Source: Bacillota bacterium
GTDB taxonomy: Bacteria; Bacillota; Clostridia; Lachnospirales; Lachnospiraceae
Reading direction: 5' to 3'
NCBI GenBank assembly: GCA_023408815.1
Contig: JAEYJO010000078.1
Coordinates: forward strand, 32,440-96,439
DNA length: 64,000 bases
This document shows, one piece after another, positions 51,599 through 60,069 of the stretch. The position numbers and the translations under genes are program-made. Positions within the stretch are counted from its first letter, which is position 1. Each line of letters starts with the position of its first letter. Below the pieces are notes generated by a model. The model saw nothing but the letters and a program-made list of their open reading frames with translations. It did not search any database and was not told where the DNA came from.

Positions 51599-51618
51599 TA
51601 CATGCCGCTTCCTTTCTT

Positions 51619-52008
51619 TTAATCGTCTCCGGCGTTTGCTAAAAGAGCGTCTATCATGCTGCCATAGCCAAAGAGGCCGGCGGCGTATTTGAGCCCGTCC
51701 GATATTTCCCTTCTTGAAAAATCGTTGTCCTCCAGAAAATCGTTGTCCTTGCTATTTAAATATTCGTAAAATAAAAGCGCTGTCTGAAAAGCCTTTGTAC
51801 TTTTGGTCTCCATTTCTTCCGTCAGAAGATTCTCCGCTTCGTTTATTCTTCCTTCATCGATGAGGGCTGATAAACGCCTGAAATCCTCCGCTACATTTGA
51901 GTCCATTTCCGTGACCTCACCATTTTCCCCGTTGGTTTTGAATAGTAATTTTTTTAGTGTCCTGATAACATCATATATCAGGCGCATAATGTAGTCGTTT
52001 TCAAACAT
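51619..52008 (-). CDS. DUF6483-like protein of unknown function
   Basis: 129 residues from the ATG at 52008, which has AAAGGA upstream; a longer frame starts at 52071. It begins MFENDYIMRLIYDVIRTLKKLLF, followed by an acidic helical region with SALIDEGRINEAENLL, a TPR-like helix pair. This N-terminus is typical of small DUF6483-type Clostridial proteins. Opposite in direction to the sulfur genes on both sides. Confidence 0.6.
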   Translation of the reverse strand: MFENDYIMRLIYDVIRTLKKLLFKTNGENGEVTEMDSNVAEDFRRLSALIDEGRINEAENLLTEEMETKSTKAFQTALLFYEYLNSKDNDFLEDNDFSRREISDGLKYAAGLFGYGSMIDALLANAGDD

Positions 52009-52122
52009 TTTTGCAGTCCTTTCTTTACTTTTTAGCAGCTTAAGTATATACCTTCCTTTTATTGATATCAAATAGATTTTACATTTGCCAATTATATATA
52101 CCGTTTATGATCTCATTTTGCT

Positions 52123-52189
52123 ATAGGCAAAACCTATTACCAGATGTTTCTTTAATGTATTATGAAAATTCCTATGGGAATGATATGAT
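52123..52189 (+). promoter_or_regulatory. LysR-type operator and promoter of the reductase/transporter operon
   Basis: ATAGGCAAAACCTAT at 52123-52137, -10 TATGAT at 52184-52189 and weak -35 TATGAA at 52161-52166. Operator start to -10 start is 61 bp, exactly as at 46234/46295. Similarity continues past the 15-mer (CCrGATG and a TTTAAtGTATTA block), so about 45 bp of the two promoters are related. Confidence 0.8.
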
Positions 52190-52259
52190 ATCTGCATAAC
52201 AAGGAAACGACCAAAGAAAAGAGGCCCTAAGGTTCAATAAGGAAGAAAGGGGAAACGAA

Positions 52260-53267
52260 ATGGGAAATAATATTGAAAACAGTGAAAAAGTAACATTTGG
52301 AAAGGTAGCAACATCGGAGGATACCCATGAGGTATCGGATACGGGCGCTTTTGTAAGACAAGATAATTACTTTATCACTCCTTTTGGAGACGGAGAAGGA
52401 GAGCTTCCTGTAGAAGCAGGGCGTTACAGACTGATATGGACTTCCCTTTGTCCGTGGGCTACGAGGCAGATTATAGCATTAAAGCTTTTAGGGCTTGAGG
52501 ACGTGATAAGCGTGGGTAAGGTAAGCCCTGTAAGAACGGAGAACGGCTGGGAGTTTTCCCTGGACCCGAACGGAGTGGATCCGGTGTTAGGCATTCGCTA
52601 TCTGCCGGAAATATATGCAGCGACGGATGCTGCATATGAAGGAAGAGCAACAGTTCCTGCAGTCGTAGATGTAAAGACGAGAAAGGTTGTAAATAATGAT
52701 TACCATCGTCTCACCAATTACTGGGAAACGGTATGGAAACCCTTCCATAAGCAGGGAGCGCCGGATTTATACCCGGAGGAGCTGCAAAAGGAAATCGATG
52801 AATTGAACGTTATTTTGTTCCACGATGTGAACAACGGCGTTTATAAGGCCGGATTCGCACAGTCACAGGAGGAATATGAGAAAGCGTATGACATCCTGTT
52901 CGACAGGCTGGACTGGCTGGAGGAAAGGTTGGGACAGGGCAGGTATTTGTTCGGAGACAGGCTGACAGATTCCGATATCCGGTTGTATGTAACTCTTGCC
53001 AGATTCGATGTGGCTTATTATTTCAGTCACAAAACGAATAGAAATCGTATTGCGGATTACGATAACCTTTGGAATTATGCCAAAGATTTGTATACCATTC
53101 CGGCATTTAAGGAAGCGACGGATTTCGATGCGATAAAAAGAGGATATCTTTTGGGACAGCATTCTCATAATCCTTATAATATCCTTCCGTTAGGACCGGA
53201 TACATCTCATTGGAACGAACCGAATGACAGAGATGAGAAGTTCGGTAAATCCCAGATTACATATTAA
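52260..53267 (+). CDS. Glutathionyl-hydroquinone-reductase-like protein 1
   Basis: 335 residues, AAAGGGG site. Xi-class GST layout: N-terminal extension with FITPFGDGEGELPVEAGRYRL, thioredoxin-like domain with catalytic SLCPWATRQ (Cys64), and TVPAVVDVKTRKVVNNDY. A helical domain has GAPDLYPEEL, DVNNGVYKAGFAQSQ, YLFGDRLTDSDIRLYVTLARFD, and a C-terminal NPYNILPLGPD segment. At 145-148 NNDY replaces the Asn-Glu-Ser expected to hold the gamma-Glu of glutathione. Known relatives reductively remove the thiol from S-glutathionyl quinols; here another thiol conjugate is likelier. First gene after the operator. Confidence 0.88.
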   Translation: MGNNIENSEKVTFGKVATSEDTHEVSDTGAFVRQDNYFITPFGDGEGELPVEAGRYRLIWTSLCPWATRQIIALKLLGLEDVISVGKVSPVRTENGWEFSLDPNGVDPVLGIRYLPEIYAATDAAYEGRATVPAVVDVKTRKVVNNDYHRLTNYWETVWKPFHKQGAPDLYPEELQKEIDELNVILFHDVNNGVYKAGFAQSQEEYEKAYDILFDRLDWLEERLGQGRYLFGDRLTDSDIRLYVTLARFDVAYYFSHKTNRNRIADYDNLWNYAKDLYTIPAFKEATDFDAIKRGYLLGQHSHNPYNILPLGPDTSHWNEPNDRDEKFGKSQITY

Positions 53268-53274
53268 AGATGTT

Positions 53275-53389
53275 GGGGTCAAAAGAGATTTTGCCCCTGA
53301 TATTTACGGATTGTTACGCACTTTGTGCTTCCACAATCCCAAAGTCATGTTTTTTCAAGCAGGCATGAAATACAAGGCCTTTTGACCCT
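53275..53389. repeat. 114-bp palindromic element inside the operon
   Basis: Perfect 10-bp terminal inverted repeat GGGTCAAAAG (53276-53285) / CTTTTGACCC (53379-53388), an inner 32-bp hairpin (53308-53339) shared with 4386-4417, and a CATG-flanked T-run. It sits between reductase 1 and the transporter. GTCAAAAG is also in the ends of the 285-bp element, hinting at one family. Confidence 0.6.
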
Positions 53390-53465
53390 GGTATCATATT
53401 AATAGAAATATAATAAGAGCCTAAATCAATAAAAATAATAAAAAATCAGAAAAGAGGAGAAAGAT

Positions 53466-54419
53466 ATGAAGAATAAATTTATGAAAAGATTAGCGGCGGG
53501 GATATTTGCAACAGTGCTTATGGCAGGCGCACTTGCGGGCTGCGGTTCAAAAGCGGCAGAGAGTACGCCGTCGCAGGATGAGTTAGTAGAGGAAGCGGCA
53601 GTTCAGGAGACGGCTGAGCCGGAAGAGGCGCAGACTCAGGAAGCGGGCACAGACGAGGCCGTGGCTGCAGAAGGCGAAGTAACGACAGTTTATGCGGCGA
53701 CGGGCGGCTCACCCAAGCCCTTTACCTTTGTAGATGACAGTAACGAGCTTACGGGTCACAATATCGAATTGATCAAGGCGGTTTTTGATAAACTTCCGCA
53801 GTATAAGCTGGAAATCGAAGTAACGGATTTTGCATCGATTTTCGCAGGACTGGATTCTGACAGATATCAGATTGGTGTGAATAACTTTGCAAAGAATGAG
53901 CAGAGAAAAGAAAAGTATTTATTTACCGACCCTATTTTTGCTAATGAATATGTTGCTATTTTTGCAAAGGACAATAAAAAAGCAGAAACTATTGAGTCAT
54001 GGGATGATTTAGCAGGGCTTAAGACCATATCCCAGGCAGGCATCAATATTACGACGGCTTTGGAAAATTACAACACGGCAAATCCCGACAACCCTATTGT
54101 AATAGAATACAGCGAATCGGATCTGGTGCTTCAGATTCAGGATGTGGAAGCAGGGAAATATGATTTTGTATTAATGGATAAACCGATGTTTGAATATTAC
54201 CAGAACGAATTTAACTTTAATGTGACAGGAATTACGATCAGCAACGATGTTTCCAAAGACCTGATGGAGGAGCCTTACAGCTATCTGATTGTCAGCGCAG
54301 GAAATGAGCAGCTGGTAGATGACATCAATAAGGCATTAAAGGAAGTAATCGAAGAGGGAACCTCTAAGGAAATCAATGAAAAGTGGTTTGGCTCAGATTA
54401 TTCCCCTTCCTATGAATGA
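53466..54419 (+). CDS. Amino acid ABC transporter binding lipoprotein (cystine/organosulfur type by context)
   Basis: 317 residues. Signal peptide with LAGC (Cys25), Glu/Ala linker to about 72, then a family 3 solute-binding domain: GGSPKPFTFVDDSNELTGHNIELIKAV, SIFAGLDSDRYQIGVNNFAKNEQRKEKYLF. The NNFAKNEQRKEKY stretch and general form recall TcyJ/TcyK-like cystine binders (from memory). Transport of S-substituted cysteine is inferred from the C-S lyase and LysR context. Confidence 0.85.
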   Translation: MKNKFMKRLAAGIFATVLMAGALAGCGSKAAESTPSQDELVEEAAVQETAEPEEAQTQEAGTDEAVAAEGEVTTVYAATGGSPKPFTFVDDSNELTGHNIELIKAVFDKLPQYKLEIEVTDFASIFAGLDSDRYQIGVNNFAKNEQRKEKYLFTDPIFANEYVAIFAKDNKKAETIESWDDLAGLKTISQAGINITTALENYNTANPDNPIVIEYSESDLVLQIQDVEAGKYDFVLMDKPMFEYYQNEFNFNVTGITISNDVSKDLMEEPYSYLIVSAGNEQLVDDINKALKEVIEEGTSKEINEKWFGSDYSPSYE

Positions 54420-54471
54420 TATTGTATAAATTGCTTATTTTTGGATGGCAGTAAGAAAGGGACTTTAAGAG

Positions 54472-55236
54472 ATGAGTAAAATATTTGACTGGCAGTTAGT
54501 GTTCACACAGATTCCGGCGGTGCTGAAATACCTTCCCGTAACATTGGAGCTAACAGCAATCGCAATGATTATCGGGTGGATAGTAGGGCTGCTGATAGCC
54601 ATTGTTAAGATACATAATGTTCCTATTCTCAAACAGATAAGCACAGCCTTTGTTTCAGTCATCCGTGGAACGCCGATTATTGTGCAATTGTACCTTACAT
54701 ATTTCGGAATTCCCATAGCCTTGAAATACATCAACTATTACTATGGAACTTCTTATAACGTAAACGGAATACCGCCTATCATTTTTGCGATTGTAGCTCT
54801 GGGATTGAATCAATCAGCTTTCGACTCAGAGACTATAAGAGCAGCCATCCTATCCGTAGAAAAGGGGCAGGTAGAGGCCGCAAAGTCTCTGGGCATGAAC
54901 GGGATACAAATATTCAAGAGGGTGATTGTCCCGCAGGCGGTAACTGTTGCCATTCCCTCTTTGGGAAATTCACTCATAGCGCTGGTAAAGGGAACCTCCT
55001 TGGCCTTTACCTGCTCTGTGGTGGAAATCACCGCACAGGGCAAGATTCTTGCGGGAAACAGCTATCGGTATTTTGAAGTATATTGCTCATTAGCAATCAT
55101 TTACTTCGTGCTGACCGTTGTGATCGAGCGAGCGTTCACATATATCGAAAGAAAAATGAGTGTTCCTGAGGATGTGAAAGCAGAGAAAAAAGGGCGGCTG
55201 CCTAAAAAGGGGGGACTTTCAAATGAGCTTAGTTGA
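54472..55236 (+). CDS. Amino acid ABC transporter permease
   Basis: 254 residues, five helices. FVSVIRGTPIIVQLYLTYFG and the EAA loop VEAAKSLGMNGIQIFKRVIVPQAV; AFTCSVVEITAQGKIL is typical of TcyL/TcyM-like and other polar amino acid permeases. C-terminal basic tail KAEKKGRLPKKGG. Overlaps the ATPase gene by 14 bases. Confidence 0.9.
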   Translation: MSKIFDWQLVFTQIPAVLKYLPVTLELTAIAMIIGWIVGLLIAIVKIHNVPILKQISTAFVSVIRGTPIIVQLYLTYFGIPIALKYINYYYGTSYNVNGIPPIIFAIVALGLNQSAFDSETIRAAILSVEKGQVEAAKSLGMNGIQIFKRVIVPQAVTVAIPSLGNSLIALVKGTSLAFTCSVVEITAQGKILAGNSYRYFEVYCSLAIIYFVLTVVIERAFTYIERKMSVPEDVKAEKKGRLPKKGGLSNELS

Positions 55237-55987
55237 GATTCGGGGATTGAGTAAATGCTTCGGCAGCAACATAGTGCTGGACAATGTGGATTTAACCATT
55301 AATAAGGGGGATGTAGTCGCTATCATAGGGCCATCGGGAACAGGAAAATCTACCTTGCTTCGCTCCATTAATCTTTTAGAAAAGCCGGAGCAGGGAACGA
55401 TTACGATAAATAATAAGGAAATAAGCTTTACGACAAAATCGTCGAAGGAAAAGCTGGAGCTGCGAAGGAATACGGAAATGGTTTTTCAACAGTTCAATCT
55501 TTTCAAAAATAGAACGGCGCTGGAAAACGTTATGGAAGGTCTCGTGACAGTAAAAAAGCTTAAGAAAAAAGAAGCGAAGGAAATTGCCTTAAAGCATTTG
55601 GAAAAAGTAGGAATGTCCGACAGGCTGTCACATTACCCGAGACATTTATCCGGCGGACAGCAGCAGAGAGTGGCCATAGCGAGAGCGCTGGCGATGGAGC
55701 CGGAGCTCCTGCTGATGGATGAACCCACTTCTGCATTGGATCCGGAGCTGGTAAGCGAAGTGTTGGTAACAATAAAAAAGGCAGCACAGGAAGGAAATAC
55801 TATTTTGCTCGTCACTCACGAAATGAACTTCGTAAAAAATGTGGCTACCAGAATTATCTTTTTGGAAAACGGTAAGATTGTTGCCGATGGTACACCGAAG
55901 GAAATATTTGAAAGTCCTAAAAGTGACAGGTTAAAGGATTTTCTTGTAAAGATCCATATGTTGGAAAATGTGGAATACAGCATATAG
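55223..55987 (+). CDS. Amino acid ABC transporter ATPase
   Basis: 254 residues, start after GGGGGGAC. Walker A GPSGTGKSTLLRSI, Q-loop VFQQFNLFKNRTAL, LSGGQQQRVAIARALA, Walker B LLLMDEPTSALDPE, LVTHEMNFV. Energises the transporter with the two preceding products. Downstream it runs into reductase 2 with 22 bp between stop and start. Confidence 0.92.
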   Translation: MSLVEIRGLSKCFGSNIVLDNVDLTINKGDVVAIIGPSGTGKSTLLRSINLLEKPEQGTITINNKEISFTTKSSKEKLELRRNTEMVFQQFNLFKNRTALENVMEGLVTVKKLKKKEAKEIALKHLEKVGMSDRLSHYPRHLSGGQQQRVAIARALAMEPELLLMDEPTSALDPELVSEVLVTIKKAAQEGNTILLVTHEMNFVKNVATRIIFLENGKIVADGTPKEIFESPKSDRLKDFLVKIHMLENVEYSI

Positions 55988-56009
55988 AAATCGGAAAAAG
56001 GGGATCGTT

Positions 56010-57029
56010 ATGGCTGAAGGAATCGAGGTATTCGAGAATACATTCCGCCATCAGATACAGTCTGGCGGAGAAATCAGGATACAGAAAAATTTGTTTACAA
56101 AGAAGTTCGGAGACGGAGAAGGGGAGTGGCCTGTTCAGGAGGATCGGTACAGGCTGCTGTGGATGCCCGCTTGTCCCCATGCGCATAAGGTAGTGATTAC
56201 CAGAAGGCTTTTAGGGCTGGATAAGGTCATTAGTCTCGGAACTACGGGAATCTTTCGGGACCCTAAGGGCTGGGTGTTTACGGAGGACGAAGGAGAGAAA
56301 GATTCGGTGCTTGGCATTCATTATCTGAAGGAAATCTATGACAGAGACTGTCCGGACGGTGATTATAAGGAGAGACCAACGGTGCCGGTTATAGCGGATA
56401 CGGTTACGGGAAAAGGGGTCAACAACGATCATTTCTGGATTCCAATTTATTTCGATACCGCATGGAAGCCTTTTCATAAGGCAGGGGCGCCGGATTTATA
56501 TCCGGAGGCTTTTCGGGAAGAGATCAACGAGTTGAATCATTTTATCTTCGAAAGAATCAATAACGGAGTTTATGATGTGGGCTTTGCCAGGTCGCAGGAG
56601 GCTTATGAAAAGGCTTACCATAGATTTTTTGAGGCTTTGGATATTCTGGAGAAGCGTCTGGAGGATAGGAGATTCTTGCTGGGAGATTATATCACGGATT
56701 CTGATATCAGGCTGTATCCGACTTTGGTCAGATTCGACGCAGTATATTTTCAGGTGTTTCATGCGAATAAAAAGAAGCTTATCGATTACAAGAACCTATG
56801 GGCATATGCGAGAGAGCTGTATCAGGTATCGGAAATTAAAGAGAGCACTTTCTTTGATATCTACAAGAGACACTACCAGTTGTCCCCTCATTTAAAGCCC
56901 CTTTGGGGAAACATATATTCCATCAAAGCAAAGGGACCGGATGTGAGCGTATGGGAGGAGCCTGTTGATAGGGAGCATTTGAGCGCAGATCCGGAAGAAA
57001 AGTTTAAAAAGGAGCAAAGCGGTTACTAA
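56010..57029 (+). CDS. Glutathionyl-hydroquinone-reductase-like protein 2
   Basis: 339 residues from ATG 56010 (AAAGGGG upstream). The family blocks are as in paralogue 1, but the active site is PACPHAHKV (Cys55; His in place of Trp) and the thiol-binding segment is GVNNDH (138-141). The C-terminal part is the most diverged, with an insert YQLSPHLKPLWGNIYSIKA before KGPDVSVWEEP. TFR..Q and FTKKFGDGEGEWP at the N-terminus match the others. Likely a different substrate range. Confidence 0.85.
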   Translation: MAEGIEVFENTFRHQIQSGGEIRIQKNLFTKKFGDGEGEWPVQEDRYRLLWMPACPHAHKVVITRRLLGLDKVISLGTTGIFRDPKGWVFTEDEGEKDSVLGIHYLKEIYDRDCPDGDYKERPTVPVIADTVTGKGVNNDHFWIPIYFDTAWKPFHKAGAPDLYPEAFREEINELNHFIFERINNGVYDVGFARSQEAYEKAYHRFFEALDILEKRLEDRRFLLGDYITDSDIRLYPTLVRFDAVYFQVFHANKKKLIDYKNLWAYARELYQVSEIKESTFFDIYKRHYQLSPHLKPLWGNIYSIKAKGPDVSVWEEPVDREHLSADPEEKFKKEQSGY

Positions 57030-57041
57030 GCGGTGCATACA

Positions 57042-57518
57042 ATGGATAATATTACATATAAGCTTACGAAAGAAGATGTCAACTGGCAGGAGGTGTCTGA
57101 CGTACTGCGGCGCTCCGGCCTGTCGGACCACTCTCCGGAAGCGCAGGAAATCATATTTAAAAACAGCTATGCAGTAGTGTTCGTCTATGACGAGGATAAA
57201 ATAGTAGGTGTAGGAAGAGCGCTGTCCGACGGAATCTGTCAGGCAGCCGTTTACAATATTGCTCTGGACGAGGAATACCAGGGATATGGAATCGGCAGAA
57301 GACTGATCACCTCACTGTTAGAGCAGCTGAAGGGCCAGAACATTATTTTGTATACCCATCCAAGAACCGTCGCCCTCTATGAAAAAATGGGATTTCGAAG
57401 GAACAAGACGGCTATGTGCATTTTCGATGTAGGGAAAGAGAAGCAGGAATGGATGGAGCAGGAGGGATTCCTTCTCCCTGAAAAATATCGTTTTACGGAA
57501 GAGATTTCAAAATTTTGA
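57042..57518 (+). CDS. GNAT-family N-acetyltransferase 1
   Basis: 158 residues; ATG at 57042, with a GTG at 57033 as alternative. Compact GNAT with VGVGRALSDGICQAAVYNIALDEEYQGYGIGRRLITSL (acetyl-CoA loop QGYGIGRRL) and HPRTVALYEKMGFRRNKTAM. It lies 13 bp after reductase 2 in the operon. In B. subtilis, GNATs encoded with cystine-type transporters acetylate S-modified cysteine before the sulfur is removed; the same role is inferred. Confidence 0.85.
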   Translation: MDNITYKLTKEDVNWQEVSDVLRRSGLSDHSPEAQEIIFKNSYAVVFVYDEDKIVGVGRALSDGICQAAVYNIALDEEYQGYGIGRRLITSLLEQLKGQNIILYTHPRTVALYEKMGFRRNKTAMCIFDVGKEKQEWMEQEGFLLPEKYRFTEEISKF

Positions 57519-57612
57519 ATTATAAATATAAGTTTTTTAACAATGCAGGAAAAGAGATTGAAAAGGAACAAATCGGAAAATCTGAAAAAGAACCGATCGA
57601 GAGGAGGAAAAA

Positions 57613-58569
57613 ATGTCGGCTAAATATATAAAGGATGAAATACAGACGGACGGAAAATTTGAACGTCAAAAGAATAGATTTACAACGCCCTTCGGTGACG
57701 GAGAAGGGCATCTGCCGGTAGAGGCGGGACGGTATCGGCTGTTGTGGTCGCCTGCTTGTCCTTGGGCCCATCGTTCGGTCATAGTCAGAAGCCTTTTGGG
57801 ACTTAAGGATGTCATCAGTCTGGGAACTCTGGATCCGGTTCGTCCTGATGTGGGCAGAACAGACTGGGCGTTTACTCTGGATGAAAACGATGAAGACCCC
57901 GTACTTAAGATAAAGTATATCAGTGAGGCGTATCTGAATACGGATTCCGGGTATAAGGGACGATTTACGGTACCTGCCGTGGTCGATCTGCTGACCGGCA
58001 AGGTAGTAAATAACGATTACTTTCATCTGACGAGGTACCTGGAAGTGGAATGGAAAAAATACCATAGGCCCGGGGCACCGGACTTATATCCGGAGGAGCT
58101 GCGAAAGGAAATCGACGAGCTGAACGATATTTTATTCCATGATATAAATAACGGTGTATACAAGACGGGATTTGCCAGAAGCAGAGAGGCATACGAGGAG
58201 GCATATCACCTTGTATTCGACAGGCTGGACAGGCTGGAAGAAAAGCTTTCACACAGCCGCTATCTATTCGGAGACCGGATTACGGAATCTGATGTCAGGT
58301 TGTATGTAACTTTAGCCAGATTCGATGCAGCCTATTATAACGGCTTCTGGACAAATCGCAATAAGCTGACAGATTTCCCCAACCTCTGGGGATATGTGAG
58401 GGATTTATACAGCCTGCCCGGCTTTGGTGATACGACAGATTTCGAGGCGATCAAAAAGCACTATCATCTATGTGCCGTTGCCACTAATCCTTACGGCATT
58501 GTACCTAAGGGACCGGACTTGTCCGTTTGGAAGCAGCCCCATGACAGAGGTACGAGAAAATTTCAGTAA
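57613..58569 (+). CDS. Glutathionyl-hydroquinone-reductase-like protein 3
   Basis: 318 residues, shortest of the four; GAGAGGAGG site. It has the most canonical sequence: FTTPFGDGEGHLPVEAGRYRLLW, SPACPWAHRSVIVRSLLGL (Cys49), GRFTVPAVVDLLTGK then VVNNDY (133-136), INNGVYKTGFARSREAYEEAYHL, TNPYGIVPKGPDLSVWKQP. Even here Glu-Ser is replaced by Asp-Tyr. Close to paralogue 1. Confidence 0.88.
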   Translation: MSAKYIKDEIQTDGKFERQKNRFTTPFGDGEGHLPVEAGRYRLLWSPACPWAHRSVIVRSLLGLKDVISLGTLDPVRPDVGRTDWAFTLDENDEDPVLKIKYISEAYLNTDSGYKGRFTVPAVVDLLTGKVVNNDYFHLTRYLEVEWKKYHRPGAPDLYPEELRKEIDELNDILFHDINNGVYKTGFARSREAYEEAYHLVFDRLDRLEEKLSHSRYLFGDRITESDVRLYVTLARFDAAYYNGFWTNRNKLTDFPNLWGYVRDLYSLPGFGDTTDFEAIKKHYHLCAVATNPYGIVPKGPDLSVWKQPHDRGTRKFQ

Positions 58570-58588
58570 GAAGGAGAGTGACCGTGAA

Positions 58589-59026
58589 ATGAAGGCAGTG
58601 AGAGTGACTGAGCATTGGCAGCTTGCAGGTGTCTATTATGTGAGAACGCAGGCCATGGTCAAGGGCTTTGGAATTCCTCTGGATAAGGAATTCGATGAAG
58701 GAGATGCAGAAAAATCTTTATATGTGCTTGTACTGGACGATATTTATCCGGTGGCGGCTTGCAGGCTTCATTTACTGGGAGAGGGTAAAGATGCGAAGAT
58801 AGAGAGAGTCTGCGTTTTGGAGGAGTACCGGAATAAGGGTGTCGGAAGGCTTCTGATCGAAGCGGCGGAGAGCTGGCTTCTGGAATACGGGATTAAGAAA
58901 ATATGTATTACCAGCAGAGACGAGGCAGTAGGCTTTTATGAAGCGTTGGGCTACAAAGCGGATTATGGGAAGAAGCTGGATTCGGGGGTGTTCCCGATTG
59001 TTTATACGGAGAAAATTTTGAATTAG
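58589..59026 (+). CDS. GNAT-family N-acetyltransferase 2 (ElaA/YyaT-like)
   Basis: 145 residues from ATG 58589, with GAAGGAGAG about 10 nt upstream; the longer frame runs back into paralogue 3. The first part YYVRTQAMVKGFGIPLDKEFDEGD and the acetyl-CoA site VLEEYRNKGVGRLLIEAAESWL, then ICITSRDEAVGFYEALGYK, match the ElaA-like group. Not closely similar to GNAT 1, so the two probably act on different amines. Confidence 0.87.
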   Translation: MKAVRVTEHWQLAGVYYVRTQAMVKGFGIPLDKEFDEGDAEKSLYVLVLDDIYPVAACRLHLLGEGKDAKIERVCVLEEYRNKGVGRLLIEAAESWLLEYGIKKICITSRDEAVGFYEALGYKADYGKKLDSGVFPIVYTEKILN

Positions 59027-59040
59027 AGGAGGAATAGAAT

Positions 59041-60063
59041 ATGTCTAGTTGCAGCATTGCACAGAGAGTGGCAGAACCTAAGGTGCGTCCGAAGGAAATC
59101 GAGAAAGAAATAGATGAAAGAGGAGCCTTTATCAGGCAGCCCAACCGTTTCACGACACCTTTTGGAGACGGAGAAGAAGATTTAAAGGTTGAGAACGGGA
59201 AATACCGATTGTTCTGGGCAAAGGGATGCCATTGGTCGAACCGCGCGTCCATCGTGCGCGAGCTGCTAGGGCTTGAAGACGCTATTGGCATCAACCTGGT
59301 GGGACACAGTAAAGAGAACAGATCATACGGATGGGAATTCGTATATAACGAGGATAGAAAAGATCCGGTACTTGGCGCGCAGTATTTAAGTGAATTTTAT
59401 TATAACGCGGACCCTGATTATGCGGGACGCTGTACAGTTCCGGCTTTGGTAGACGTTACGACGAAAAAGGTGGTTAATAACGATTATCATAGGCTGACCA
59501 ATTATTTTGAAACAGCTTTTGTTCCTTATCAAAAAGAGGGCGCTCCCGATTTATATCCGGAAGGACTCAGAAAGGAAATCGATGATTTCAACGACTGGCT
59601 TTTTCCCAATGTGAATAACGGAACTTACCGGATGATGTTCGCTCAGTCGATAACCGCATATCAAGAGGCTTTCGAGGATTTTTACAATGCACTGGATACT
59701 ATAGAGGAGAGGCTTTCCAAGAACAGGTTTTTGTTCGGAGATTATGTGACGGACAGCGATGTAAGGCTTTTCGTGACCTTGGCGAGATTCGACACTCATT
59801 ATTACAGAAACCTGGGACCGATCAAGAAGAGAATCGTAGATTATGAAAATATCTGGGGCTATTGCCGGGATTTGTATGAGATACCAGCGTTTAGAAACAA
59901 TACCTATTTCAGAGATATAGCGGCACCTCAGGGCGATAATACAGCGTTCTTTCAGGATTTCAATTCCCGCTTCGTGGATCAGATCGATTATGAAGGTTTT
60001 TGGTCTACGCCGCAGAATAGAAAGGAACTTAGCAAGACGCCTGAGGAGAAATTTAAGAGATAA
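59041..60063 (+). CDS. Glutathionyl-hydroquinone-reductase-like protein 4
   Basis: 340 residues, GAGGAGG site. The active site reads KGCHWSNRASIVRELLGL (Cys63; Pro-to-His and Ala-to-Ser), and NNDY at 146-149. NGTYRMMFAQS replaces the usual NNGVYKAGFA-type phrase, and the C-terminus lacks the NP-GI-P-GP motif, having DFNSRFVDQIDYEGFWSTPQNR instead. The N-terminal 40 residues resemble paralogue 1. The most diverged copy; may have a different substrate or be non-redundant by role. Confidence 0.85.
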   Translation: MSSCSIAQRVAEPKVRPKEIEKEIDERGAFIRQPNRFTTPFGDGEEDLKVENGKYRLFWAKGCHWSNRASIVRELLGLEDAIGINLVGHSKENRSYGWEFVYNEDRKDPVLGAQYLSEFYYNADPDYAGRCTVPALVDVTTKKVVNNDYHRLTNYFETAFVPYQKEGAPDLYPEGLRKEIDDFNDWLFPNVNNGTYRMMFAQSITAYQEAFEDFYNALDTIEERLSKNRFLFGDYVTDSDVRLFVTLARFDTHYYRNLGPIKKRIVDYENIWGYCRDLYEIPAFRNNTYFRDIAAPQGDNTAFFQDFNSRFVDQIDYEGFWSTPQNRKELSKTPEEKFKR

Positions 60064-60069
60064 TGCAGG

